DNA from: Campylobacterales bacterium
GTDB taxonomy: Bacteria; Campylobacterota; Campylobacteria; Campylobacterales; Hydrogenimonadaceae
DNA length: 6,842 nt
NCBI GenBank assembly: GCA_026986055.1
Contig: JALSPH010000256.1
Coordinates: forward strand, 1-6,842
Reading direction: 5' to 3'
Positions 1 through 6,085 of this stretch are shown here, piece after piece. How positions within the stretch are numbered: position 1 is the first letter of the stretch; each line of letters opens with the position of its first letter. Below the pieces are notes generated by a model. That model was given only the letters and a program-made list of their open reading frames with translations, searched no databases and was not told where the DNA came from. The position numbers and the translations under genes were made by a program.

Positions 1-33
1 ACGATCACCAAATATAGAAAACAGATGCAGATC

Positions 34-38
34 GGAGG
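34..38 (+). promoter_or_regulatory. Shine-Dalgarno site deciding the GTG start at 44
   Basis: GGAGG is a full-strength ribosome binding core, 5 bases before the GTG at 44. The reading frame is open further upstream to the window edge but has no ATG, GTG or TTG there, so this site supports the GTG as the true start of the DUF2400 gene. Confidence 0.75.
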
Positions 39-43
39 ATCGA

Positions 44-808
44 GTGAAAGAAAAAGATTTTACAAGCTTGCATGAGCTGCTCGAGAGGGAATCGGCCAGA
101 AGAAACGATCGGGACGAACTCTCCTTGAAAAGGCCCGATCCGCTTTTGGTGGCAAGGGAACAGAAAGATGCTAGAGTGATCCTTCTTTGTGCACTTTTCG
201 GGTATGGAAACGCCGGTCAGATTGTGAAGTTTCTCTCTTCGCTCGATTTCACTCTTCTTGACAAAAGCGAAGATAGGATAAGAGGTGGCTTGAAGGGGAA
301 GTACTACCGCTTTCAGTCCCAAAAGGATGTGGAGGAGATATTTGTAACGCTTAGCAGGATGGAAGCCCAAGAGGTCGAAAAGGTTTTCATGAATGGTTTT
401 GATAAAAAGGGAACGGTTCTGGATGGAGTCTTTTCGCTTATCGAACATATGCAGAGGCTGAATCCATATATGAGCAGGGGATACAGATTTCTTTTAGGCT
501 CAATTTCCAAAAAGCCTGCAAGCCCATACAAGCGTTGGATGATGTTTCTTAGGTGGATGGTTAGAAAAGATGCGCTCGACCTGGGCTTATGGAGCGGCGT
601 CAAACCTTCCGATTTGGTCATACCTCTCGATACACACACTTTTCAGATCGGGCGTAAACTCGGACTTTTGGAGCGTAAGAGCTACGACTGGAAAGCGGCA
701 GTAGAGTTGACGGACTCTTTGAGGCTCTTTTCGCCGGACGATCCTTTGAAATATGACTTCGCTCTATATAGAATAGGACAGGAGGGGCTTTTGGAAGGGG
801 GTTCTTAA
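44..808 (+). CDS. TIGR02757/DUF2400 family protein, possibly HhH-GPD-like
   Basis: A 254-residue soluble protein of the TIGR02757 (DUF2400) family, which is known mainly from Campylobacterota, deltaproteobacteria, spirochaetes and Bacteroidetes and has no established function. Seen here: an N-terminal helical part (about 30-65, with DPLLVAREQKD and CALFGYGN), then the strongest family signature at 163-245: KRWMMFLRWMVR, DLGLW (179-183), PLDTHT (194-199), a Lys-Leu-Gly segment, and DPLKYDFALYRIG (233-245). PLDTHT followed by a helix ending in LGL resembles the catalytic-Asp region of HhH-GPD DNA glycosylases (VDTH in endonuclease III), so D196 is a candidate catalytic residue; this is inference. 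The start is GTG, chosen because GGAGG lies 5 bases upstream and no earlier in-frame start exists in the window. There is no signal peptide or membrane segment. It lies upstream of the atpB promoter, so it probably belongs to a separate or preceding transcription unit. Confidence 0.88.
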   Translation: MKEKDFTSLHELLERESARRNDRDELSLKRPDPLLVAREQKDARVILLCALFGYGNAGQIVKFLSSLDFTLLDKSEDRIRGGLKGKYYRFQSQKDVEEIFVTLSRMEAQEVEKVFMNGFDKKGTVLDGVFSLIEHMQRLNPYMSRGYRFLLGSISKKPASPYKRWMMFLRWMVRKDALDLGLWSGVKPSDLVIPLDTHTFQIGRKLGLLERKSYDWKAAVELTDSLRLFSPDDPLKYDFALYRIGQEGLLEGGS

Positions 809-825
809 AGAGTGATTAATGGAGC

Positions 826-837
826 TTGTGATAAAAT
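826..837 (+). promoter_or_regulatory. Extended -10 promoter upstream of atpB
   Basis: TTGTGATAAAAT lies in the only real intergenic gap. TAAAAT (832-837) matches the sigma-70 -10 consensus TATAAT at 5 of 6 positions and is preceded by TG plus one base, an extended -10 element. No good -35 box is visible, which is normal for Campylobacterota housekeeping promoters. Transcription would start near 843-845, giving a leader of about 22 bases before the atpB ATG. A 5-bp inverted repeat (TTGTG at 826-830, CACAA at 840-844) brackets the -10 and could be an operator or chance. Confidence 0.6.
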
Positions 838-865
838 CGCACAAAATTAAGATAAAGGAAGCCGG

Positions 866-1546
866 ATGGAAGGTGTATTCACCTATTTTGGTCTCATTTC
901 CCACTCTCATGGATTTCTATTCGTTACGCATGTTCTTCTTACAGCGATTATTGCGCTTGTATTGGCAAAGATGGCAGTGAAGTCTCTAAGGCTCGTACCT
1001 ACCGGGACTCAGAATGTTATGGAAGCGTTTCTTCTCGGCATCGTCGCTATGGGACGCGACGTCATAGGCGAATCTTACGCCAAAAAGTATCTTCCTCTAA
1101 TTGCTACGATTGGTATTTTCGTATTTATTGGAAACGTACTCGGTATTATTCCCGGTTTCGAGTCACCGACAGGGAATATAAATATGACTCTTACTCTCGC
1201 TTTGATCGTATTTATATATTACAACTTCGAAGGTATAAGAAAGCATGGTGTAGTTCACTACTTCGCCCACTTCGCGGGACCGGTCAAGTGGCTAGCCCCT
1301 TTGATGTTCCCTATAGAGATCGTCTCTCACATCTCGAGAATCATCTCTCTCTCTTTCCGACTCTTCGGAAACATCAAGGGCGACGATCTCTTCTTGTGGG
1401 TTCTTCTCATGCTCGCTCCATGGATAGTGCCTCTTCCGGCATTTCTGCTTCTTGCATTTTCCGCTATCCTTCAGGCTTTCATTTTCATGATCCTGACATA
1501 TGTCTATCTGGCAGGAGCGGTGCTGCTTGAAGAAGAGTCGCTCTAA
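866..1546 (+). CDS. atpB: F1F0 ATP synthase subunit a (F0 proton channel)
   Basis: Subunit a of the membrane F0 sector, which forms the two proton half-channels against the rotating c-ring. It has 226 residues, the short form typical of Campylobacterota (E. coli has 271). Hydrophobic helices are visible at roughly 17-35, 75-97, 105-121, 143-165, 175-197 and 199-221. The essential arginine is R165 in SLSFRLFGN, equivalent to E. coli R210; N169 corresponds to N214 and Q203 (LQAFIFM) to Q252. D174 occupies the position of E. coli E219, a conservative change. The ATG is preceded by AAGGAAG (855-861). No other ATP synthase gene is adjacent; atpB separated from the atpFHAGDC cluster is usual in this phylum. 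Its 3' end overlaps the next gene, and it is probably the first gene of a long operon driven from the extended -10 at 826-837. Confidence 0.97.
   Translation: MEGVFTYFGLISHSHGFLFVTHVLLTAIIALVLAKMAVKSLRLVPTGTQNVMEAFLLGIVAMGRDVIGESYAKKYLPLIATIGIFVFIGNVLGIIPGFESPTGNINMTLTLALIVFIYYNFEGIRKHGVVHYFAHFAGPVKWLAPLMFPIEIVSHISRIISLSFRLFGNIKGDDLFLWVLLMLAPWIVPLPAFLLLAFSAILQAFIFMILTYVYLAGAVLLEEESL
1513..1517 (+). promoter_or_regulatory. Shine-Dalgarno site inside the atpB 3' end
   Basis: AGGAG lies inside the last codons of atpB, 9 bases before an in-frame TTG at 1527. It is the best ribosome binding signal near the beginning of the small membrane-protein frame and favours 1527 over the ATG at 1500, which has no purine-rich sequence before it. 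Confidence 0.45.
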
Positions 1547-1844
1547 CGGTGGCTTTTTGAGACGCAGTGTTGCCGAACTACTCGTAAACTTTCTTCTTGG
1601 TGCCGCATGGGCTTCGGCTCTGCTCGGTGCCGTCTATTTCTTCTGGTCCTTTTTGCCTTTCGGAGTTCCCATAGCACTTTTGGCAGCTTTAGCGGGGTCA
1701 CTCTTTGGCCTTTTTATGGTGATCTTTTTGGAGATTGCGCATATACAGTTTGAAAAGTGTCGCGAAATGAGAAGACAGAGCGAGCTTTTGGAGTCTATCA
1801 ATAGAAAGCTTGATGATGCTCCGATATGCGATAACAGACCCTGA
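1527..1844 (+). CDS. Small two-helix membrane protein downstream of atpB
   Basis: A predicted 105-residue inner-membrane protein of unknown function. Seen here: a basic N-terminus (KKSR...RR, residues 2-13), a first hydrophobic helix about 18-43, a short turn with Pro-Phe-Gly (44-46), a second helix about 47-70 rich in Ala, Leu and Gly, and a charged amphipathic tail (72-97) that could form a short coiled coil. The positive N-terminus and hairpin topology suggest both ends face the cytoplasm. A small membrane-protein gene also follows atpB in C. jejuni (Cj1203c beside Cj1204c, from memory), so the pairing may be conserved, and a role in F0 assembly or function, like AtpI/AtpZ-type accessory proteins, is possible but not shown. 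The TTG start at 1527 overlaps atpB by 20 bases and has AGGAG 9 bases upstream; an ATG at 1500 would add nine residues but has no ribosome binding site. Confidence 0.75.
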   Translation: MKKSRSNGGFLRRSVAELLVNFLLGAAWASALLGAVYFFWSFLPFGVPIALLAALAGSLFGLFMVIFLEIAHIQFEKCREMRRQSELLESINRKLDDAPICDNRP

Positions 1845-2370
1845 GTACTACGGTACTACACCGCAACTTCTAAAAAATAGTTGCCAAAGAGTTCTATCGT
1901 CCAACCATATAGATATTATTTCGCTACGCGACAAAAGAAGCGACGACTACGAAGCTCTCGCCAAAGCTTTTTTATCTCTTAAGCCTCTTTTCCCAAAGAC
2001 TCTCTTTTTTCTGCATACCCATCTAAAACTGGCACTGGAACTTGAAGCGGACGGTCTGCATCTTCCTTCAAATATGATAGATAGAGTAGAGGATGCCTCC
2101 AAAAGCGGTAAAAAGGTGATAGTGAGTACCCACTCTTATGAAGAGGCTCAGATTTGTGAAAGAGAGGGTGCATACGGCGTGACATTCGGTCCGATATTCA
2201 AGACTCCGGGCAAAGGGACTCCCAAGGGTTTAGAGAAGTTAAAAGAAATAACGGGTAAAATTGGCATCAATATTTTCGCACTTGGCGGTATTTTGACTCA
2301 AGACCAGATAGATGCCGTCGAAAGAGCCGGTGCGGCCGGTTTTGCGTCTATCCGCTACTTTGTCGATTAA
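1816..2370 (+). CDS. ThiE/TenI-like thiamine phosphate synthase family protein, divergent
   Basis: A 184-residue TIM-barrel protein of the ThiE/TenI family (ThiE joins the thiazole and pyrimidine halves of thiamine). The family framework is clear: YAITD (4-8), SLRDK (36-40), ADGLHL (78-83), VSTHS (103-107), FGPIFKTPGK (124-133), FALGGI (154-159) and a final AGAAGFASI strand (171-179). Several active-site residues of genuine ThiE are absent. The Asn-Asp of the IIND motif is replaced by His67-Thr68, the Asp after GQ.D is missing (PSNM, 84-87), Gln of QLREK is Ser36, and the second Thr of TPTK is Gly132. R38, K40, S104, T130 and K133 remain. The TenI catalytic His (in FGHVF) is also not present, being Pro126. 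It may therefore not be a thiamine phosphate synthase despite homology. It overlaps the upstream gene by 29 bases and gatB follows 8 bases later. The start is uncertain among TTG 1810, ATG 1813 and ATG 1816; only a weak AGAAAG (1803-1808) precedes them. Confidence 0.82.
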   Translation: MLRYAITDPEYYGTTPQLLKNSCQRVLSSNHIDIISLRDKRSDDYEALAKAFLSLKPLFPKTLFFLHTHLKLALELEADGLHLPSNMIDRVEDASKSGKKVIVSTHSYEEAQICEREGAYGVTFGPIFKTPGKGTPKGLEKLKEITGKIGINIFALGGILTQDQIDAVERAGAAGFASIRYFVD

Positions 2371-2378
2371 GGAATTGA

Positions 2379-3809
2379 ATGTTTGAAGTTATAATCGGTT
2401 TAGAGGTTCATGTCCAACTAAATACCAAAACGAAAATTTTCTGTAACTGCGCTACAAGTTTCGCCGATAGGCAAAACGTACATACATGTCCAGTCTGCCT
2501 TGGGCTTCCCGGGGCGCTTCCCGTACTTAACGTCGAAGCCGTGAAGAAGGCTATGATGTTTGGCAACGCCGTCAATGCCACCGTTCATAAAAAGTCGGTT
2601 TTCAACCGAAAGAACTACTTCTATCCGGATCTGCCGAAAGGGTATCAGATAAGTCAGTTCGAGATTCCGATAGTGGAGAATGGCCACTTGATGATAGATT
2701 TCGATGACGGAACCCAAAAACGGATAGGTATAACTCGAGCTCACCTTGAAGAGGATGCGGGAAAGAATATTCATGAAGGAGATCGCTCTCTTGTCGATCT
2801 AAACCGTGCGGGGACTCCTCTGCTTGAGATAGTAAGCGAACCTGACCTAAGAAGTGCGGACGAAGCTGTGAGGTATCTGAAAAAGTTGCATGCGATAGTC
2901 AGGTATCTGGACATAAGCGACGCCAATATGCAGGAGGGCTCTTTCCGTTGTGACGTAAACGTCTCTATACGCCCTAAGGGAGATGATAAACTCTATACGA
3001 GGGTTGAGATAAAAAATATGAACAGCTTCAGGTTCATTCAACAAGCGATAGCCTATGAAGTGGAGCGACAGATAGAGGCGTGGGAAGATGGCGTCTATGA
3101 AGATGAAGTTTGGCAGGAGACGAGGCTTTTTGATACCGTAAAGGGTGAGACACGCTCTATGCGCGGAAAAGAGGAGAGCGCCGACTACAGATATTTTCCC
3201 GAGCCAGATCTTCTTCCCGTAATACCTACCGAAGAGATGTTCAAAGAGGCCGAAAAAATTCCCGAAATGCCGGACGAGAAGAGAAAACGATATGTAGAGG
3301 AGTTCGGTATCCGTGAGTATGATGCTACCGTTATAACATCTGAAGTTGAGATGGCTCGTTTTTTCGAGAAGATGGTCGAAGAGGGCGCCTCTGCAAAAAA
3401 TGCCGTCACATGGCTTACCGTAGAACTGTTGGGACGGCTCAAAGGGGGGCTTACCCTTGAAAACTCTCCCGTAAATGCGAGCCAATTGGCGACTATCGTA
3501 AAAAGGATAGAGGACTCGACTATCAGCGGAAAAGCGGGAAAAGAGGTTCTTGATTATCTTTTCGCGCATGAAGGGGCCGATGTGGACGAAGCGATAGAGA
3601 AACTTGGCCTCAAGCAGGTAAGCGACGACAGTGCTATATTGGCATTGATAGACGAGGTTCTCTCTTCCAATAGCGACAAGGTCGAAGAGTACAAGGGGGG
3701 CAAAGAGAAACTCTTTGGATTTTTCGTAGGGCAGGTTATGAAAGCGAGTAAAGGTTCCGCCAATCCTGCAAAAGTAAATGAGTTGCTGAAAGAGCGCTTG
3801 AGCAGTTGA
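2379..3809 (+). CDS. gatB: Aspartyl/glutamyl-tRNA(Asn/Gln) amidotransferase subunit B
   Basis: Subunit B of the GatCAB complex, which phosphorylates and amidates mischarged Glu-tRNA(Gln) and Asp-tRNA(Asn) using ammonia channelled from GatA. It has 476 residues, the normal full length. Seen here: GLEVHVQL (7-14), four cysteines C22, C24, C37 and C40 in the FCNC...CPVC arrangement that binds zinc in GatB structures, [14 protein letters not shown] (80-93), HLEEDAGK (122-129), the family signature [14 protein letters not shown] (140-153), [17 protein letters not shown], and DYRYFPEPD from 269. The C-terminal third (about 325-476) is the helical YqeY-like tail that holds tRNA. Start ATG with TAAGGAA (2368-2374) 4 bases upstream. 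gatA and gatC are not in the window; in this phylum the three genes are usually scattered. The nearest downstream gene begins one base after its stop codon. Confidence 0.98.
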   Translation: MFEVIIGLEVHVQLNTKTKIFCNCATSFADRQNVHTCPVCLGLPGALPVLNVEAVKKAMMFGNAVNATVHKKSVFNRKNYFYPDLPKGYQISQFEIPIVENGHLMIDFDDGTQKRIGITRAHLEEDAGKNIHEGDRSLVDLNRAGTPLLEIVSEPDLRSADEAVRYLKKLHAIVRYLDISDANMQEGSFRCDVNVSIRPKGDDKLYTRVEIKNMNSFRFIQQAIAYEVERQIEAWEDGVYEDEVWQETRLFDTVKGETRSMRGKEESADYRYFPEPDLLPVIPTEEMFKEAEKIPEMPDEKRKRYVEEFGIREYDATVITSEVEMARFFEKMVEEGASAKNAVTWLTVELLGRLKGGLTLENSPVNASQLATIVKRIEDSTISGKAGKEVLDYLFAHEGADVDEAIEKLGLKQVSDDSAILALIDEVLSSNSDKVEEYKGGKEKLFGFFVGQVMKASKGSANPAKVNELLKERLSS

Positions 3810-3810
3810 G

Positions 3811-5397
3811 TTGAAACAGTTTCTGATAAGGCAGATAGTATCTTTTGCATATCTTCTTGAAAGCGCTCCGCGTTATCAGCGCGTAAAGCGCTTTTTCAAC
3901 GACCTGCTAAACAACGACGACTACCCTTATAAAAAGTATTTCGACCTATTTATGATCTTCGTGATCATATCGAGTGTTTCGATACTGGTAATAGACGTTC
4001 ATGAACATGTCTCCTACTGGCTCGACTTCTACGACCTTTATATCGTCACTACCATCTTTGTTGTCGAGTATCTTCTGCGTCTATGGGTACACAGCGATAT
4101 ACATAAAGTTATCATAGCCCACTACGAAGAGTCGCAGTTTTTCGAGAAACCATTCTCTTTCAAAAAGGTTTTTAGACAGATTGCGCAGGATAAGTGGGCA
4201 TACATCTCCTCCCCTGCAGCCATTATAGACCTCATTGCCATCTTGCCAAGCTACCGCGAGATAAGGGTTCTTAGAGTATTCGTGCTCTTTCGTGCCTTCA
4301 AAATGCTCCGCTACAGCCGAAGTCTGCTGCAGTTTTTCGATATATTGAGAAATAAAAAGGTCGAGCTCTATACATTATTGACTCTTCTTTCCTTCTTTAC
4401 TCTTGTAGCCTCTATCATGATCTACGTTTTTGAGGGAGGAAAAAACCCCGAAATAGAAAATCTGTTCGATGCCGTTTACTGGGCATTGGTGACGATAACG
4501 ACGGTAGGCTACGGCGATATATCTCCTATAACTACCGAAGGGCGTGCGGTAGCTATGCTCGTCATTTTGACAGGTATAGGGGCTATCTCTTTTCTAACGT
4601 CGATCATAGTCTCCGCTTTCAGTGAAAAACTGCCTGAGATAAAAGAGACGAGAGTCATGAACCAGATAGCCAAAAAAAGGGATTTGAACCTTATATGCGG
4701 CTATGGTAAGATAGGTCAGCTCGTAGCTAGAAAACTGAAAGAGAGCAGGCGTAACTTTCTTGTTATAGAGAGTGATCCCGACAAGGTACAAAAAGCGGAA
4801 CTCGACGGATACGATGTTTTGATGGCCGATGCTACAAAAAGCGATACACTTTTGAGGTTGAAACTGAACGAAAATGTGCGCTCGGTCATCTGTGTGACCC
4901 ATAACGACATCATAAACGTCTTTATCACGATAAACGCACGCAGTCTGAGTAAAGATGTTGAGATAATAGCGCGCTGTAGTGACCAGAGTATCGCAAAAAA
5001 ACTTAGACTCGCCGGTGCAAATCATGTAATAATACCGGAAGAGATTGCCGGTATGCTCGGTTCTGTATATATAGGTCAGCCGGTAGCGTTCGAGGCTCTT
5101 CAGGCTATAATAACCCAAAAAAGAACTGCACGTATAGATGAAGTGGAGGTCAAGCTTGGTTCCTTTTTGGATGGCGCGAAGGTCGGTGACTTCGACTTCA
5201 GTGCAAACAAACTGGTGCTTTTGGCACTCTTGAAAAGACTCGATGTCAAAGATAAGAGCAGCCACTACGTCATCTTCAATCCGCCTGAAGATACTATGCT
5301 TAAAGCGGGAGATATCCTCGTGATTCTTGGTTATAGCGTAAGCATCGCAGATTTCAAAGGAAGGCTTGAGCAGAGTGTTCGATACAAAAAACAGTAA
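3811..5397 (+). CDS. Voltage-sensor-type potassium channel with RCK (TrkA-N/TrkA-C) domain
   Basis: A 528-residue K+ channel subunit of the 6-TM plus RCK type, expected to form tetramers in the inner membrane. Seen here: S1 about 44-62, S2 about 72-92 with E86, S3 about 133-147 with D140, and an S4 helix carrying R149, R152, R155, R161, K164, R167 and R170, almost all on a three-residue period as in voltage sensors. S5 is about 186-207, then a pore loop with selectivity filter TVGYGD (231-236), and S6 about 246-270. A linker leads to a Rossmann RCK domain with GYGKIG (297-302) and E320, and a TrkA-C domain about 435-520. The start is TTG one base after the gatB stop, without a strong ribosome binding site, so translation may be coupled to gatB; the extra N-terminal 40 residues are basic and continue without an alternative ATG. 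M283 between S6 and RCK could act as an internal start, as in MthK. The exact gating ligand cannot be told from sequence. Confidence 0.93.
   Translation: MKQFLIRQIVSFAYLLESAPRYQRVKRFFNDLLNNDDYPYKKYFDLFMIFVIISSVSILVIDVHEHVSYWLDFYDLYIVTTIFVVEYLLRLWVHSDIHKVIIAHYEESQFFEKPFSFKKVFRQIAQDKWAYISSPAAIIDLIAILPSYREIRVLRVFVLFRAFKMLRYSRSLLQFFDILRNKKVELYTLLTLLSFFTLVASIMIYVFEGGKNPEIENLFDAVYWALVTITTVGYGDISPITTEGRAVAMLVILTGIGAISFLTSIIVSAFSEKLPEIKETRVMNQIAKKRDLNLICGYGKIGQLVARKLKESRRNFLVIESDPDKVQKAELDGYDVLMADATKSDTLLRLKLNENVRSVICVTHNDIINVFITINARSLSKDVEIIARCSDQSIAKKLRLAGANHVIIPEEIAGMLGSVYIGQPVAFEALQAIITQKRTARIDEVEVKLGSFLDGAKVGDFDFSANKLVLLALLKRLDVKDKSSHYVIFNPPEDTMLKAGDILVILGYSVSIADFKGRLEQSVRYKKQ
3860..3894 (+). 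repeat. Inverted repeat/hairpin followed by T-run inside the channel gene 5' end
   Basis: AAAGCGCT (3860-3867) is the exact reverse complement of AGCGCTTT (3887-3894). Inside it, CGCG (3869-3872) can pair with CGCG (3880-3883) around a 7-base loop. The second arm runs into a stretch of five T (3892-3896). The transcript would form a 12-bp two-part hairpin with a short U-run, about 50-85 bases after the start codon of the channel gene. It resembles a weak intrinsic terminator or attenuator but lies in coding sequence, so its role is unproven. Confidence 0.5.
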
Positions 5398-6085
5398 TCT
5401 CGAAATAGTCCTTTTCGGGTATGGAACTACCGGCACGAAGATATATGAGATGCTCTCTACAAACTTTTCTAAGATCAAAGTTGTAGATAGTGACGAAAAA
5501 CATATAGAGCGTGCCAAAGAGGAGGGTATAGTAACATCCTACTTTGTAGATATTACAAACGACAGCGAATTGGAAGAGCTTGGCATAGATAAAAAAATCC
5601 TCTTTTGCGCTATGGATGAGATGTCGTTGAACATATTTTTGGCACTATCTTTAAAAAGTATCGCCAAAGAGTCTACACTTCTCTCCATCTCCACTTCTGC
5701 CGAAAATACGAGAAAACTGAAATTTATCGGTGTAGACAAGGTTATCGACATCTACGAGTCGAGTGCGAACAGAATAGTAGATATCATAACGAGGCCGGCA
5801 GTTACCCGTGTTATGGATGAGATCATATATGCAGACAACGGTATAAGTATAGAGGAGATCGAAATTCCGCCCAACTCTTTTTTGGAGGATAAATGTGTTC
5901 AGGATGTTAACTTCAAAGAGTTCGGTTTGATTTTAATAGGAATATCGGACAAGGAGCTTGGCGAAGACTTTATCTTTGTTTCCCGTGGAATAAACCACAA
6001 GTTCGATGCCGGGGATATTCTTGTCGTGATGGGTGAGACACCGGCGCTTGAAGAGTTCTACAAAAAATTGACGGAGAGCGGATGA
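5375..6085 (+). CDS. Stand-alone RCK (TrkA-N/TrkA-C) regulatory protein
   Basis: A 236-residue soluble protein made only of a regulator-of-K+-conductance unit, without any membrane segment. Seen here: a Rossmann start at residue 9 with GYGTTG (15-20), an acidic D38 at the end of the second strand (the usual ribose-binding position for NAD-type ligands), and a TrkA-N domain to about 135. From about 155, a TrkA-C domain begins with ISIEEIEIPP and ends with DAGDILVVMGE. Its design parallels the cytoplasmic half of the channel encoded just upstream, with which it overlaps by 23 bases. It may therefore be a partner subunit of the channel's gating ring or a KtrA/TrkA-like regulator; this is inference from context. 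The start is GTG at 5375 or TTG at 5366. AAGGAAGG (5357-5364) lies 10 bases before the GTG but only 1 base before the TTG, so I prefer GTG with moderate certainty. It ends in an ATGA overlap with gpsA. Confidence 0.9.
   Translation: MFDTKNSNLEIVLFGYGTTGTKIYEMLSTNFSKIKVVDSDEKHIERAKEEGIVTSYFVDITNDSELEELGIDKKILFCAMDEMSLNIFLALSLKSIAKESTLLSISTSAENTRKLKFIGVDKVIDIYESSANRIVDIITRPAVTRVMDEIIYADNGISIEEIEIPPNSFLEDKCVQDVNFKEFGLILIGISDKELGEDFIFVSRGINHKFDAGDILVVMGETPALEEFYKKLTESG

Noticed and set aside
1..17. Possible tail of an upstream gene ending in TAG at 15-17
   Set aside because: Only four codons of that frame are inside the window and another frame is open to 75, so no upstream gene can be identified.
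806..866. Terminator after the DUF2400 gene
   Set aside because: The gap has no GC-rich stem followed by a T-run; the only symmetry is the weak dyad around the -10 box.
1500..1526. ATG at 1500 as start of the small membrane protein
   Set aside because: No purine-rich ribosome binding site precedes it and it would lengthen the overlap with atpB to 47 bases. TTG at 1527 with AGGAG upstream is preferred, though not certain.
1288..1530. Second + strand frame inside atpB
   Set aside because: It overlaps the most conserved part of atpB (the R165 helix region) in another frame; the product is low complexity, Ser/His rich and without a plausible ribosome binding site.
2847..3569. Minus-strand open frame of 240 codons
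   Set aside because: Entirely antisense to the conserved gatB coding sequence and without recognisable motifs.
3796..5373. Shared decamer GCTTGAGCAG ahead of the channel start (3796-3805) and of the RCK gene start (5364-5373)
   Set aside because: Ten bases in two copies within similar coding contexts is compatible with chance, and it stands at different distances and frames relative to the two starts.
4594..5517. Long open frame on the minus strand, 307 codons
   Set aside because: It lies antisense to the channel RCK domain and the start of the next gene, whose + strand products have clear family motifs. The antisense product has no recognisable domain, so it is a by-product of codon use.
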